A stretch of DNA of 47,730 nt from the NCBI GenBank assembly GCA_016189905.1, contig JACPRP010000090.1, forward strand, positions 1-47,730, read 5' to 3'. Below the pieces are notes generated by a model. It worked only from the letters and a program-made list of their open reading frames with translations, was not told the origin of the DNA and did not search any database. Shown here in pieces: positions 46,518 through 47,730 of the stretch. Position 1 is the stretch's first letter. Each line of letters starts with the position of its first letter. Made by a program: the position numbers and the translations under genes. This stretch comes from Chloroflexota bacterium (GTDB lineage Bacteria > Chloroflexota > UBA6077 > FW602-bin22 > JACPRP01).

Positions 46518-47730
46518 ATGGGCAAAATCAAGCGACCATTCGCAGGCGCCAGGAACGGCGCTATCCTGGCGATCGCTGTGCTGCTGGCCACTATCGCGTT
46601 GAGTATGATTTCTTACGTGCCGGCGGCCGGGCAGGGTAATCTCGTACAGAACGGCGACTTCGAGGTCCCGCCGGCTGAAACCCCGCGAATGGGTCTGCCG
46701 CCAGAACCATTCAAAGAGTATCAACTAGGGGAGATCTTTGGGGGCTGGACCGTCGACCGGAACGCGCTGGAGCCAGGCGCGATACAGCCCATCGTACACG
46801 TCGGGACCTTTTGGCAGGCAGCCAGTGGCCAGCAGTCGGTCGTCCTGTCCCGAGCTGGCGCCGGTGCGATCTTCCAGGATGTGCCAACTACCCCCGGCCA
46901 GACCTACCGGCTGCGCTTCGCCTTGTCCGGCTCCACAAGTTCGGGCAGCGCCGGACCTGTAAAGCGGCTACAGGTCAGCTTTGGGGACACAGTCCTGCCA
47001 GAATTCCAATTTGACGTCCGCAACGTTGCCGGGGGGCACTCCAATCAGAATATGGGGTGGCAGCACTTCGAGCGAGACGTAATGGCGACGGCTGCTACCA
47101 CCCGACTCCGGTTCGCTAGTTTGAACGTAGGCGCTGGTGACGGCCCCACGGTGGACGATGTGTCGCTTTCCCTTCCGGGCCAGGCTACTCCGACGCCCGC
47201 GCCGACAGCCACGCCCACGCCTCCGCCCGGCCCCCCACCACCCGGTCCCGGTGACATTTGCCCGCCAACGGCTCCCTTCTTCCCTGAGACCGGCTTCTGC
47301 ATCGACAATTCTGCCATACAGGCCTACTTCCAGGCCCGCGGTGGCGTCGATACCTTCGGCTTTCCGGTTTCCCGCTCCTTCGTCCTGCTCGGCTTCCCGG
47401 CCCAGGTCTTCCAGCGCCACGTCCTGCGTGTCCATCCGGACGGGGTTAAGCCCGTCAATCTGCTCGATCCCGATGTGCTGCCCGTCACCACCGTCAACTT
47501 CGCCACCTTCCCGCCCAATGACCCAGCCCTCGCCGGCAGCGCTCCTCCCCCGACAACGCCCAACTACGGCCAGGCGGTTCTCAACCACCTGCAGGCCAAC
47601 GTGCCCAATGCCTTCGAAGGGGTGGGCGTCGGATTCCTCGACGCCTATCTTGCCGCCGGCCAGGAAGCCGCTCGGCAAGGTGATTTTGCCCCCCTCGTCG
47701 CCCTCGAGATTTGGGGCTTTCCGACCAGCA
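46518..47730 (+). CDS. Exported DUF642-type protein with a C-terminal GFP-repeat-like module (3' end outside the window)
   Basis: From ATG 46518 (AAGGAG 6 nt upstream) the frame stays open to the window edge, 404 codons. It starts with a basic/hydrophobic signal segment ('AILAIAVLLATIALSMISYV'). A DUF642-like carbohydrate-binding sandwich follows ('NLVQNGDFEVPP', 'GGWTVDRNALEPGAIQPIVHVG', 'GAGAIFQDVPTTPGQTYRL', 'PTVDDVSLSL'). Next are a linker 'ATPTPAPTATPTPPPGPPPP' and a module 'PETGFCIDNSAIQAYFQARGG' with 'VDTFGFPVSRSF'. That last module is common in exported proteins of Chloroflexota. It is likely extracellular and glycan-binding. The stop codon is not in the window. Confidence 0.8.
   Translation, partial: MGKIKRPFAGARNGAILAIAVLLATIALSMISYVPAAGQGNLVQNGDFEVPPAETPRMGLPPEPFKEYQLGEIFGGWTVDRNALEPGAIQPIVHVGTFWQAASGQQSVVLSRAGAGAIFQDVPTTPGQTYRLRFALSGSTSSGSAGPVKRLQVSFGDTVLPEFQFDVRNVAGGHSNQNMGWQHFERDVMATAATTRLRFASLNVGAGDGPTVDDVSLSLPGQATPTPAPTATPTPPPGPPPPGPGDICPPTAPFFPETGFCIDNSAIQAYFQARGGVDTFGFPVSRSFVLLGFPAQVFQRHVLRVHPDGVKPVNLLDPDVLPVTTVNFATFPPNDPALAGSAPPPTTPNYGQAVLNHLQANVPNAFEGVGVGFLDAYLAAGQEAARQGDFAPLVALEIWGFPTS

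Noticed and set aside
1-47730. CRISPR arrays, rRNA genes, complete tRNA genes, phage structural modules, replication origin
   Set aside because: No regularly spaced repeats, conserved rRNA segments, full tRNA cloverleaf, terminase/portal-type proteins or DnaA-box clusters were seen on reading both strands.

Overview
The window is a bacterial chromosome segment, dense in genes and moderately GC-rich. It most likely comes from a member of the Chloroflexota, and probably one known only from metagenomes. The clues are indirect. Two secreted proteins end in 'LPAIVKGY'/'LPVIFKGF'-type tails. A DUF642-type exported protein has a TPTP/PPGPP linker followed by a 'GG-DTFGFP' module. The window also holds a MoaD-MoaE fusion, a thiolase/OB-fold/FabI cluster and a DUF1638 protein. 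No rRNA, complete tRNA or CRISPR array was seen.

Layout. 1-8.1 kb: a thiamine-binding DUF77 protein, a hemerythrin-like protein, a 4,5-dihydroxyphthalate decarboxylase-like/ornithine cyclodeaminase-like pair, a YchF-type GTPase, an unlisted 51-residue membrane protein, a UbiD decarboxylase behind a ~300-nt untranslated leader, and a WYL-domain protein. 8.1-12.4 kb: a Memo-family protein translationally coupled to the WYL gene, then a divergent thiolase/Zn-ribbon OB-fold/FabI operon and a VOC protein. 12.6-16.4 kb: a molybdopterin hydroxylase large subunit split by one in-frame TAA, and a GH63-like glycosidase. 16.4-18.7 kb: the tail of a secreted-protein gene, a complete but frameshifted ISAs1-type insertion sequence with 18-bp ends and a 10-bp target duplication, and a 94-bp MITE-like element directly at its right edge.

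18.7-29.1 kb (minus strand) is a coherent lipoate-dependent dehydrogenase block: pyruvate dehydrogenase E1alpha/E1beta/E2, then branched-chain 2-oxoacid dehydrogenase E1alpha/E1beta/E2, then lipA and lipB, which make the cofactor both E2 proteins carry. A GT4 glycosyltransferase follows. E3 is absent from the window. 29-33.5 kb: an MFS transporter, a HepT/MntA toxin-antitoxin pair and a ThDP enzyme. 33.7-38.1 kb: two surface proteins, one with GVYGY repeats, and an O-antigen-ligase/TPR membrane protein. 38.3-46.2 kb: an antitoxin remnant, an orphan hydrogenase-maturation protease, DUF1638 with MoaD-MoaE, PepA, and LarA-GlcF-GlcD, a plausible lactate racemase plus D-2-hydroxyacid dehydrogenase unit. 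46.5 kb to the end: a truncated exported DUF642-type protein.

The most unusual signal is a dispersed set of palindromic elements with interchangeable hairpin tips (TCCTTC-NGCN-GAAGGA or GGTTTTCGAAAACC). They lie in leaders and intergenic gaps throughout the window. One 86-bp copy with 13-bp inverted ends is read through in frame inside the O-antigen-ligase gene, adding about 29 residues between two membrane helices.
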